Assembly (NCBI GenBank): GCA_025617745.1
Contig: CM046853.1
Span: 33,187,770-33,251,769, forward strand
Length of the DNA: 64,000 nt
Direction of reading: 5' to 3'
Source of the DNA: Heliocidaris erythrogramma
Lineage: Eukaryota > Echinodermata > Echinoidea > Camarodonta > Echinometridae
In this document: positions 44,508 through 55,150 of the stretch, in pieces
How the letters are laid out: each line of letters starts with the position of its first letter
How positions within the stretch are numbered: the stretch's first letter is position 1
Position numbers and translations under genes: made by a program
The notes under the pieces: model-generated
Databases searched by the model: none
Told to the model about the DNA's origin: nothing
What the model saw: the letters and a program-made list of their open reading frames with translations, nothing else

Positions 44508-44649
44508 CTGGGGAGCGTTTCATCAAGTGTTTTGTCAGTGATTTTTACCGACTAATTTGCTCTCAGCCAATCAGATGCAAGGATTTCAGTAGCTTATAAC
44601 AGTTGTCGGTAAAAATCACTGACACAACGCTTCATGAAACGCTCCCCTG
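44508..44649. mobile_element. MITE, shared-core family, arm type A, complete
   Basis: The arms GGGAGCGTTTCATCAAG and CTTCATGAAACGCTCCC are flanked by CTG on both sides. The core CAGCCAATCAGATGCAAGG is on the plus strand. This is one of the best-preserved copies. Confidence 0.88.
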
Positions 44650-45944
44650 ATATTAAACTTCTCAAAACACATCTCTTCCCAGAATAGTTAAACCCTTCCA
44701 TTTCTTTCAAACTTCATGCTTAATACATTCATTTTTATTCTATGTTATGTATTATTGAGTTTGTATTAATGTTATGTTATTAATTATAGCGATATTATGT
44801 TAAGTATGATTAAATTTGTAAACACTGTGATAGTTGTACTATGGAGATTGTACTAAATGTTAGTTACTATTATCATTATTATTTGAATGCACATGTTTTT
44901 AAACTTGCTTTCATTTTACGAAAAGTTCAAATCATTTAGTCTAGTCTTTTTTCATGCAAAGATAATATCCTGGACCTCACACACATTCTCCCCTTTCTGC
45001 ACTTTTATGAGTCAAATGTTTTGTTATGTAAATCATTAGTATGTTCTTTAATTCAAAATATGCAGCAAGGCATCTGAAAAGGGAAATTTTGGAACACTTC
45101 ATTCATATGTGTATAATCTACTCTGGGTGCTATATGGAAACAAATATATCCAGAATGTACCCTTTGCTATGAAGCCAGAGAGACTGTAAGTTACAAAATG
45201 TTGCCTTTTAAACAAAAATACAATCACATTTTCCAAAACACAAAGAAAAATATTACCAACAACATGAAATATTCGAAATACAAGTGAGATAATACCCCCT
45301 CCTCTACCCAATCCATTCAAAGAAACATCTATGAAAAACTATTTGTTTTATTTCAAATAAAACAAATTTTATCTCAAATTAAATGAAGTACATGTTTTTT
45401 TTTTCATATTCGTTACCCAACATTCTAGCCCCCTTCCCCACATACTGTGCATTCCTTCCCCACTCACATTAAGAGCAATCCGTGAAGCCCTTTATTGAAG
45501 TTGCCTTCATTCATGCTTTACGTTCACGAAGGAAAAAAAATTTGCCAGGCCGTCAGTCTGGTGTCCGATATGAATTCATCAAATCATACATTGCCCCAAC
45601 CAATTAGGGGTTCCATGCCATCCCAACCAATTAACGAGGTGAAAAATTGGTTCTAAATTTAGAGCTCTGGTCCTAGTATCTGTCTCCTAACTCCCCTCAT
45701 GCCTTCCCTTTCTCTCCTGAGTATACCCCCTTCCCTTTCATTTCCTATCTTTCCACAACCCCTCATGCCCCTCCAAATTCTTATAAATGTCACTGCCATA
45801 CTTTATGCACCTTCCATAGTCATCAATTCTATCCATTTCTTTCCTGCATGAAGAAAAATCATGATAAACATGACCGGTCAGTATACTCTCCAAAGTAGAC
45901 TGAATTTGAATAGGCCAAGCTATTATAAAATCGCTGACTTATAG
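44650..45944. other. Gene-free stretch
   Basis: No supported gene. About 45470-45660 is less AT-rich and contains CCAACCAATTAGGGG with a second CCAACCAATTA, a possible regulatory patch. Confidence 0.4.
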
Positions 45945-46390
45945 CCTGTTTATATAGATTACAAGAAAAAGTTATAGGAGACTCGTATGAAGAAACATCG
46001 TATGAAGAATTATGATTAGCGAAAGGAGTGTTCAGACTCCAACATCGTATAAAGAAACAGGTTTTGGGGAAGTCGGCTGACACAGTATGTTTTGTATCAG
46101 GTTACGTCAAGGACAGCGATGGAGTATACGATATTACAGCTGATTGGTCATATCAGTATACACACACATTAAGCCCCGCCCAGTTATACGATTCTGGTAC
46201 GAAACAATGTTCAGACTACAAGAGGATGCTTGTTCTTTATCTAGTTTTCATTCGATACAATGCTCAAACACGTGTTTCGCTATATACAACATTTCTTGAT
46301 ACAGTATTCAGGCTACGAAAATTTCATTATTTATCGTATAGCTATACGATTGTTGTACAGCCATACAATGAAGTTTGGTAGTCTGACCAA
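45945..46390. repeat. Dispersed repeat with GTTCAGAC words, copy 2
   Basis: Contains repeated AAACATCGTATA-type and GTTCAGACT words and CACATTAAGCCCCGCCCAG, shared with 28140-28540. Confidence 0.5.
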
Positions 46391-47434
46391 GGGGTATATG
46401 GGTGAATCATTCCATTATTCTAATTCTAAATTATTATTCTTCTAATTATAAATTATTGGAATTCTGTCATTAGAAGAAAAAAAAACACATCACATCATTT
46501 ATTTCTCGCTTTCATTTGACGACTCAATAACTTTTGTTTATTAATATTGTTACAAACTAATAAATTTGTGCAGAAGGGAGAGGTTCACACTTGGTGGTTG
46601 TTAAATAAGCTGACTACAAGCTTAACTTTAATCCGCTTTCTATAATACCAGCCTTTATCTTTATTTTTTGTCTTACATTTTTCCAAAGATGATTGTAAAC
46701 TATCATGCTTTATCAAATACCAAGTATTTCCTTAAAAGAATAACACATCCTTAATTTATCCCTCTTCCTCATCTATAAAAGTCATTATGACATCACTTTC
46801 TAGATCATTAAAGTTGACATTAACTTTACAGTGTAAGCATAACTGTAATGAAAGTCACTATCGTAGATATGATTTATTTCACTTTCCTATACAGTACATA
46901 TACGTAGGTGTATATTTATTATAAAGGATAATATTAGTGGACTCTGATCGTAAAAATGTCACACCCCAAAGCAGCAGACTTAACTGAAAGTTTTGAAAGT
47001 CTCATCTAGACTCATTCAGGTAAAATTATTACTTATTATTTGTTTCAGTTTCTCTCTTTCAATTTTGAATAAAATAAGAGATAAAATCATATATTTCTCC
47101 GCATGACTTCCTCAAGCATAACCGAAAGTTGATACAACAGGCAATTAATGATAAGATCTAGATGTGTGGGCGATTTTATACGGATGCAATGTCAATATCA
47201 AACCTTGTTAATGTCCGTTTTTGAACACTTAGCCAAGTTTAATTGATACTTGAAACAAAAAAAAATACTATGGTTATAATAAAACTTGCATATCCCTTCT
47301 TATATCTACTCATGATACCATTGCCTTCAATTTGTTTATGGTCTTTTTGGTTTTGTTAAGCTTTGAAATCATCTCATATGTGATAATTATGATTAATGAT
47401 CTACATGTAAAATTCCAAGTGGGCCTACATGTAT
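46391..47434. other. AT-rich gene-free stretch
   Basis: Nothing supported. Confidence 0.5.
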
Positions 47435-47698
47435 GGGGTCCGCTCGCTATTCATAAGGACGGTTATTCATAGAAAACTGCTACTCATTTAACATGCGTTA
47501 TAAATAGCGGTCCTTATGAATAGTTATTAATAGTGATCCTTATGAATGGAGGTCCTTACGAATAGCGAGGTAATTTGTCTATGGTTTGCTCGCTATTTAG
47601 AAGGACCGCTATCCATACAAAACCGCTATTCATTTAGTCACGCGTTTTGGATAGCAGTCCTTATGAATAGTGGTCCTTATGATTAGCGAGGTTACCCC
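47435..47698. mobile_element. Fold-back element built of CTATTCATAAGGAC words
   Basis: The outer ends GGGGTCCGCTCGCTATTC and TAGCGAGGTTACCCC are inverted. Inside, CTATTCATAAGGAC-like words occur about eight times in both orientations. A second inner boundary near 47570-47590 (TAGCGAGGTAA, TTTGCTCGCTATT) makes it look like two head-to-tail copies of one 130-bp palindrome. It is non-coding. Confidence 0.75.
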
Positions 47699-47747
47699 AC
47701 ATGTATATCCTCTGTTGGGTGTTAGAAGGTCATTAACTCGATGTTAA

Positions 47748-48110
47748 AGAGAAGGTTGAGTTCAGGGAAAGGTGAAAAAATAATTTGTGAGCCTTCTGAT
47801 TCATTCTCTTCAAATGCCCTCATCTTCGATATATGACGAGAAACAGGTGAAGTGTTCGGGCCAAACATTCATGCCAAATGTGTGTGTGCAGTCCCATATA
47901 CCCATTTCTGTGTGCAGTGCATGTGCTTTTCAGCGAGATTGGGTCAATTTCTTATCATTTTGATGATTCGAAAACCTCATAGTATACACCAATTTTTATT
48001 TAGACATGATCAACCTTTCCGCATAGTTTTCAGAAAATTACTATCACAATGCAATCGCATGACCAGAACTCAACTTTATCTTTAATAGAATTTCAGAATA
48101 TGACTGTAAT
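47748..48110. repeat. Dispersed repeat X, uninterrupted copy
   Basis: Matches 58033-59290 in pieces: ATAATTTGTGAGC, TATGACGAGAAACAG, GTGCATGTGCTTTTCAG, AGTATACACCAATT and CACAATGCAATCGCATGA. Here the parts are contiguous, while the 58-kb copy is split by inserted elements. A frame at 47852-48085 is partly conserved in translation between copies (SIHQFLFRHD and SIHQFLRRHD), so a decayed coding origin is possible. Confidence 0.8.
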
Positions 48111-48140
48111 CCCATTCTAGCTCTCTGCAGATGATAATAC

Positions 48141-48218
48141 TGTCCACTGAGAGCCAGAGGGCATTATCTCACATACTTTTTTAACACAGAGTTTTTATGC
48201 CCTTCTGCCTCTCGACAT
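48141..48218. mobile_element. Hairpin micro-element, GAGCCAGAAGGGC family, copy 3
   Basis: TGTCCACTGAGAGCCAGAGG pairs with CTTCTGCCTCTCGACA around a CATACTTTT loop. It is the most diverged of three copies. Confidence 0.7.
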
Positions 48219-48608
48219 ACGTTATACTGTAAATTACATACAAGACTCTTGAAAGTCAACTTGTGCACTAAAATCTTTGGTTTTGAGGTAGGAAAGAAAT
48301 TGCATTTCTAAATTGTATACGTTGATTGAAATCAATAAAACATACCGGTATATATGAAAACGAATCAAAAATTTGAACTTGCAGTTTTTAATGTATTTTT
48401 GATCTTTATAATGGCACATACTTTTAGATTATATGCTTTGGAAATTGTCTTTCAGGGACTTTCTCCTTTTCTAAAGCTAATTGCTAACTCGGGTAATGGA
48501 ACTGCATTGAAAGAGAAATTGACTTATTTACCAGGCAGTTGATATGTGGTGGATCAGCAATAAACAAACTAAAGAAAACTTGCTGAAAATTACATTCATT
48601 GCAATACC
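48219..48608. other. Gene-free stretch
   Basis: Short open frames only. Confidence 0.4.
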
Positions 48609-48757
48609 TGGGCCCCGTTTCATAAAACTAGTTAATGAAGTACATGTAACAACTGCTACATTTCTACATGTATGACAAATATGGTCTCAGCCAATCAGAT
48701 GCAAGGATTTCAGTAGATTATAACAGTTATATCAAGTTTTATGAAACAGGGCCCCGA
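48609..48757. mobile_element. MITE, shared-core family, arm type C
   Basis: The ends GGGCCCCGTTTCATAAAAC and GTTTTATGAAACAGGGCCCC are complementary. The core is on the plus strand. The inner left arm has diverged and contains repeated TACATGTA words. Confidence 0.85.
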
Positions 48758-48960
48758 TATATTGCTCAACACACAGTCTGGATGACTACAATGTAGCTCG
48801 ATTTTCTTACCCTTCTTTGCTCATTACTCAACTGGTATACACTTTCCACTAAAATCATTTAACAGCTTTCATTTATTTTTAACATTAAATATTTGAATTC
48901 AGAGTAAGTGTCATCAGAATTGTTGTGATTTTAAACGCCTCCTGATGTCTCATTCACATC

Positions 48961-49050
48961 TTCAGACATTCTCTCCATCATTCAGACATTCTCTCTATCA
49001 TTCAGACATTCTCTCTGTTATTCAGACCTTCTCTCTGTCATTCAAACAAT
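48961..49050. repeat. 20-bp minisatellite, 4-5 copies
   Basis: Units of TTCAGACATTCTCTCTATCA with small changes. Confidence 0.9.
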
Positions 49051-50845
49051 TTGTCCTTTGCAAGCACAAGGCTATGGTCTATCTTTAGACAAAGTCTTCA
49101 AGTAACAACAAATATAGTTCAGCCTGTACTACATGCAGTGTCCTAATTGTGCTTCATTTAGACCAAGGACCTGGCACTGCATTGCAATTTGCTATACACA
49201 TGGTTCTTATCAGACTCTGTAGAATGCACAACATGTATGTAATAAGTGTATCACTAAAACAGGGCTTGACGCTAAAGGTTCGTTCACATGATGCTGTAAA
49301 ACCAATCAGACAAGTACATGTTTTTTGATGCTGGACAGCGGATAATTTCTCTGCGTCTAGAACCCACACGTGGGGGAAACTGTCGGCGGTACGGTCCCAA
49401 CTGCGCACTCGTGATTTCGAGTCATTTGAATCAGCAAGCTACAACACAGGAAGAATATTGGTGATGCCAGCAAATTAAACACAGTTTTTTCATCAAAATA
49501 CTCGTCAAATTGTGAATATCGGACACATGCTCATGAGGTAAAGGATTTTTCTTCAAATATTTAAGTACAAATTTTCATCTTACCTTGTTCCGTTTGAAAC
49601 AATTCGGAACCAAACTGGAAAAGATTTTGACTCTGTATATTTGTACCAGGTGCGTGGGTCTGATACATTGGAATGATCGGGGCTCAGTAGGCATATGATA
49701 GGGGTCATTTGGAAATTGTCAAAATCATTGGAGTCATATGTACATGCAAAAAACAGCCAACATTTAGAGGTATGAATTATGAATTTCACAGGGTCATCTG
49801 CCTTTGGACCGATTTTAGTTGACCCCTTTTACATCTGTTGTTCGAAGCAATATAAATACCCAATGAACACCCTCTTTCTTACACCAATACCTTCAAACTA
49901 TCAGCTAACGATCCATAACCATCAGATTAATTACAGTCTGAATTGTAGACAATAGGACAATGTGACCTTTGTAGGGCAATAAAGATATAAGAATATTACA
50001 ATAATAATCCACTTGACTGTAATTTGTGGGAATAAATGCTGGTAGGATACAAGGCTGTGTGCCCCTTCCCAGGGACGACCGTTTCTAAGGTATTGTTTAC
50101 CATTTACAAACCATAAGGCCAAATGAAAAGAAAAAAAATGCATTACTTCTCTGTCCTTGCAAATACATTGTAGCTGACACGTCAAAGAAATATTGCTTCA
50201 ATATTTGGAATTTAAAAAGAAAAACACAAATGATGGTAAGTAACTTTTACAAGCTTTCTTCCACATCATATAATCACTTCACTTGCTGCCTTTCAAAGCA
50301 TACATGTAGCACATGCACACAGGGAGTCTAAAATCTATACCTTATAACACTACAATTCTGCAAAAAAAGGTCTATATGATACTTTTCGGAAATCTTCTTT
50401 TCCTATGAATAATATACATGTGATTTTTTGATAAGTGAATTGTTCCCTTTAAGATTTCTGAACATATAAGTCAGACATACTTAATAAAAATGTTGAGTTT
50501 TCAAATTCGCTATTATACAGAACTATATATAGCCCATGCAGTTGTTTTCAAAGTTTTTATAATATACACTGGTAGACACTTTGCAATTCTACAGATATAC
50601 ATGAAGCTGTATCACTATGGATACCTTGCCATAACTTCCTGGTAGAGTGAGTACCAATAAAAGCTCATCCCTCAGGGTGGAGAAGGAGAATGGAGTCATG
50701 ACGTCGTCGATATCACTCATGCAATGCCAAAAATAGAAAAACATGCAGAAATCACATATATACATGCGTTTAAAGATGAATTCCCAATCCCACTTGATTA
50801 CTCCATTAGCTGTTCTGCAACGTGAACTCTGCATCAACCGCAAAG
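49051..50845. other. Gene-free stretch
   Basis: No supported gene. About 50600-50810 has a TGACGTCG CRE-like site, CAATAAAAG and CCAAAAATAG words; a regulatory role is only a guess. Confidence 0.45.
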
Positions 50846-50990
50846 CTGGGGGGCGTTTCATCAAGTGTCTTGTCTGTGATTTTTACCGACAAATTTGCTC
50901 TCAGCCAATCAGATGCAAGGATTTCAGTAGCTTATAACGGTTATTGCAACCTGTCATTGATGACAAGTTTTATGAAACAGTCCTCTGATG
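50846..50990. mobile_element. MITE, shared-core family, chimeric arms (A left, C right)
   Basis: The left arm is type A (GGGGGGCGTTTCATCAAG, TTTTTACCGACAA). The core is normal. The right arm after the core is type C (TGTCATTGATGACAAG, TTTTATGAAACAG). The outer ends therefore no longer pair well. It is evidence for exchange between element types sharing the core. Confidence 0.82.
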
Positions 50991-51178
50991 GGAACGTGCT
51001 TCCAGACCCAGAAAACTGAGCCAATTATTTCTCTAACCACAAAATTTTCCCTCTTTCTCGCCATCCATAATCCTCCCATATTTACGCACACGCCCATACA
51101 ACCCCACACATTTCCTGTGGTTTCATTGGGTTTCCATGGCAAATGGCCCTCCTAGACGTAATCAAAACAAACGCTCGA

Positions 51179-51186
51179 TGACGTCA
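51179..51186. promoter_or_regulatory. Perfect CRE site TGACGTCA
   Basis: Full palindromic cAMP-response element in a stretch (51140-51270) that is not low-complexity. No gene start was seen beside it. Confidence 0.3.
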
Positions 51187-52195
51187 TTGTCAAAATCACC
51201 AAGGGGGCTGCTCATGATATTAAAACATCCAGCCGAGAAATGTGCTATTTCCATCTTTTTCCCACCTTTAGAATCCTCACACAAATATACTCGCGCACAT
51301 GATTTGAATACGTTTACCAGGGACTGCTATATTTGGTCTTAACTTCCTGGTCCTGTATTGACAAAAGTTTCTTTGATCAAAAGCTTTATATTGTGTTGTT
51401 ATTCAGGCAGCCTTCTCTCTCTCATCTCTCTCTCTCTCTCTCTCCTCTCTGTCCCTTGTGAATTCCGATGTTTTATCATTCCCTATCACGTCTCTGGCAG
51501 GCTTTACATGTTTTCAAGTGTGCACATGGAATGATGTTGAGGGTGAAAGAAATGCACAATCAGGGCTGTTGAAACATACTTTATGAGTCAACTTTTGAAA
51601 AGCAATTAAACAGCATTTTCGAGGTCATGGAATGGGTGTGCAAGTATTATAAGTGCAAGTTTATTATCTACAGCAAGGTTCAAAAGATTAAACCATAGAT
51701 GAAAACTGAAATTCTATAGCCCTATAAATAATATACTGTACTAACATTTTTAATAGTCCTTTGCCATGAACCTACAATTAACAGATATGAACAATGTATT
51801 GTAGGCCTATATAGTATCTGCCATCAAGTACCCCCCCCCCCCCACACACACACACATACACATACACATAAAAAATGCTATACGATGACAATATTTGCCT
51901 CATGTAAATTTGATCACCTGTAAGTACAATAAATACATGTTCACACACTGGCATAATCGCAAACATATATACATGTACATGTACCTGCAAAATTCTGGTT
52001 ATGAAAATAATACCTGTAACATTTGCAATGGTTGGTGTACAATGTAACACTTAGGCCTAAATCGATGAAGGACTTTGGATGTAGTTTCAGTTGTGTGTGT
52101 GTGTGAGCAAGAAGTGATAAAACATTGGCGTGAATGAGCCGTCGGTGTTTAAACCATGGCTCCCTTCAGCTCATTTTCAGGAATACACCTACATA
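51187..52195. other. Gene-free stretch with microsatellites
   Basis: CT repeats at about 51415-51447 and a C run followed by CA repeats at about 51831-51870. No gene was recognised. Confidence 0.55.
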
Positions 52196-52396
52196 TACAG
52201 TCAAACCTGCTTTAGCGACCACTTATTACATAGAAAGACCACCTGTCTATAAAGACCATAATTTTCATTTCCCTTGAACAGTATGTGTTTCCCATTGAAA
52301 TGTGTACTAAAAGAACCTGTACATAAAGACCACCTGCTCACAAAGACCGCTTTTCTTCTCTCCCTTGAGCGGTCTTTATATACAGGTTTCACTGTA
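52196..52396. mobile_element. MITE, TACAGTSAAACCTG family, 201 bp, complete
   Basis: The ends TACAGTCAAACCTG and CAGGTTTCACTGTA flank the same AAAGACCACCTG/TATAAAGAC body as 29970-30163. It is non-coding; any protein read across it is an artefact shared by both copies. Confidence 0.88.
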
Positions 52397-54174
52397 TATA
52401 TGTATTTCTTGTTTTTAGACAAAAAAAAATATTGCAGAAGCTTTTCAATAGTAATACAACATACAAGACTTCCTTTGACAGTCAATTGCCTAGGAATGCA
52501 TGATTAATAATTTAAAAAAAAGGTGTTCAAATTATTTGTGGGAATTAAACACAAAAACAAAGAAATACTTGTGTCTATGGATAACTTTTACATGTAGTAA
52601 CATTACATAAACATTTTTATGCGGAATGTTGGTGAATATGAAACACTCACTAAAATCACCTTACACCATAGACTTAATTAATAAATTTATTGTCTAAATT
52701 TTTTTTATAAACCAAACAAAGTTCCTGCAGAGCAATTTAACAATTCTAATAAAGATCAAACTTATAATGTTTAATGCTAGTTACCTTCCTAACAAAACGG
52801 TCATGCATGCATGCATCTCGACTTTTTTTTAAGCAGGGTCACATGCTCTATTCATTTACATTGTAGTTGATCATGTCAACAATACACAAGCACTTAACCC
52901 AATTTTAATTGAATGCCATTCAGTGGCCACAACACAAGAGAAAATGTGTAGGTACGGAGTAGGTCCATCTGTGACATTGAATATTTTAGTAGGCGACCAT
53001 GGCAACCAAATTTTTATAAAATTTCAACTTTTTCAGTTAAGCCCTTCACAATGAAACATAAATTAGCTTGCTTCAATAAAATACTTATTTTCTACAGGCT
53101 TTCAAACTTTCAAAATTTGTCAAATGTCCGTCCATGACTAACCGATCAGGCTCTAATATAGCCTACACACAGTACAAGAGCGACATACAATGTACATGTT
53201 TTAATGTTAATTGCACTCAAAATCACAATAAAAGATACATGTATGCAATGACATAAATGTACAAAATCAAAGAACCTTACCTCTCAAAAGTACTCTGGAA
53301 TTATGATGTGTGTTTTTTTTTGTTTATATCCAATCTTCCTACTCCTTATGATCAAAACTTAAGCCAATCCATACACACAAAGCTCTCTCGAGACACATTT
53401 ATCGCAAAATGTGGGGAATAAGATCTGCTAAAACAGGGAATTCCTCGGATAAACAAACTGTGGTACCTATAGTATGATCCACAAGGCAGGTAAGTGTTAC
53501 TTCCTGAAGAGTGCAAGCCCGACTGTCACTGCTTCCCCCAATACCCTAGCTATCCCGTTCACACATCAACGATGTATACAACTTTAGAGTGGGTGGATCT
53601 AGGTCGACCTGCGCCTTTTCTTTTATTATCATTTACAAACTGCAATCTTCTTAAACCCCTTGCTTTTGATTTCGGTTGAGCAGACAAGTCAATAAGATTT
53701 TTGAAAAAGAGAGGTAAAGGAATTTAAATGGTCCACTTAATTTCAAAAAGGGAGCGTATAGCACTGGGGTCAGATTTAGTTGTGGGTCTTATAGTGTAAA
53801 CAGGATTTTAGGGTGTACTATAAACATGAAATATTTCTTTCCCAAAACAAGGTAATTACTATGTGGGTGAAGTGTGTAGTTTTGAGAGATAATCCTATAT
53901 TGAAAAGGAAATCAGCATGAAACTTGTTGAATAGGATCCCATACTGAGCCTCTTGCCTTGACGGATACAAAATCGTACAGTATACGATTGTGCTAGATAT
54001 TTTGAATTTCTAATCTCCGAATTCCGATGAGTTTTAAAAGTGTATACAACTGAGGCTGTCAGTCATCTCTGTCTATGCCAAAGTACACTGCACTGCAATC
54101 TCACAGTGGCTTATAGTAATACCACACACACAGTCGTCTGCTTGTTCTAAAAGGAGTTATCACTACCCTGTCAT
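52397..54174. other. AT-rich gene-free stretch
   Basis: No supported gene, only scattered short frames. Confidence 0.5.
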
Positions 54175-54420
54175 ATGATGCACCACGCGTTACCCCGGGG
54201 TACCGTTGTACCACAGGGTACCACGTTGTGCAGCGCCATCTCATGTCCACTCGTGTACAACTCCAGAGTTATGCAAGCAGTGCGTGTACGTAGTCATTCC
54301 CACTGCATGTTAACAGTGCAGTGTTACTATGCATGGTGTGCATGCACTGCTGCTCGTGCTAACTACATGTAGCGCTCACAAGCGCAGTGGCTAGCGCTAG
54401 CTCCTGTGGCTTTAGAACTT
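54175..54420. other. GC-richer stretch dense in short palindromes
   Basis: It contains CCCCGGGGTACC, several GGTACC, TGCATGCA, AGCGCT and GCTAGCGCTAGC, far more self-complementary words than its surroundings. No arms long enough for a TIR element were found. It may be a regulatory region or a decayed element. Confidence 0.35.
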
Positions 54421-54479
54421 GATTTTATTGCACTTCTTCCTAAAAAACATCACATCATCGTTACTGTAGTTTAGCTGTC

Positions 54480-54752
54480 AAACTTTCAAACTTAGACAAT
54501 GGTGGAAGGTGATGGTGGATACGGAGATTTACTGAAAGGGAAAGGACGTAAAAGACGAAGATTTCAAGGACCGAGAAAGTTGAAAGGGCAGGATGTCGTG
54601 CAATACAGAAGTTGGGGGACGAGCAGGCCGCTGATGTGGTAGCGGTTTTTAGGAAGGCGAGGGACGGGGGAGACAAGAATCAGGCTGATGGTGTTATGAC
54701 CCTGCTGGCTGACCCAAGCCCTCTCTCAAATCGAATAAATAGAAATCAATAA
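54480..54752 (+). other. Possible decayed coding sequence, unrecognised
   Basis: From about 54546 one plus frame stays open to a TAA near 54750 without an ATG (…VERAGCRAIQKLGDEQ, ADVVAVFRKARDGGDKNQAD, VMTLLADPSPLSNR). A separate frame from an ATG at 54499 reads MVEGDGGYGDLLKGKGRKRR. The composition is protein-like in both, and no family was recognised. It could be an exon or a relic. Confidence 0.25.
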
Positions 54753-55084
54753 TAGAATAATTACTCATAACAACAATGAATTTGAGAAAAATACATGACT
54801 TTTAGGATTTTTTACAAGAACATGGGACACAATTGAATGTTGAAAAAAAATCACACCAAAATAATTTCCCACTTTTTGGTAACCCAGGGTACAGCCCTAA
54901 AAAAAAAAAAAAAATTCAACAAAATGGCAGATTTTTATTTGGTACCCCAGGGCGCTAAATTTTTTTTCCCACAAACTTTTTGTCCCTGTCCTCCCTGGCG
55001 CATGCGCACCTGATCCTTTCCGATCTAAATCAATTTCGCAATCATAGGGTTTATTCCGTAAGCGATATAACGGTTGCTCCCAGC

Positions 55085-55150
55085 GTCTTGCTGTGGTGAG
55101 ATGCGTTAGCCCTCAGACATTTAACCTGAGGTATGTGGGTTCGACTCTCA
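55085..55150 (+). mobile_element. tRNA-derived SINE head fragment
   Basis: A-box-like TGGTGAGATGCGTTAGCC and B-box GGGTTCGACTC are at tRNA-like spacing. Acceptor stem pairing is poor and there is no clean tRNA fold, so it is a SINE relic, not a tRNA gene. Confidence 0.5.
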
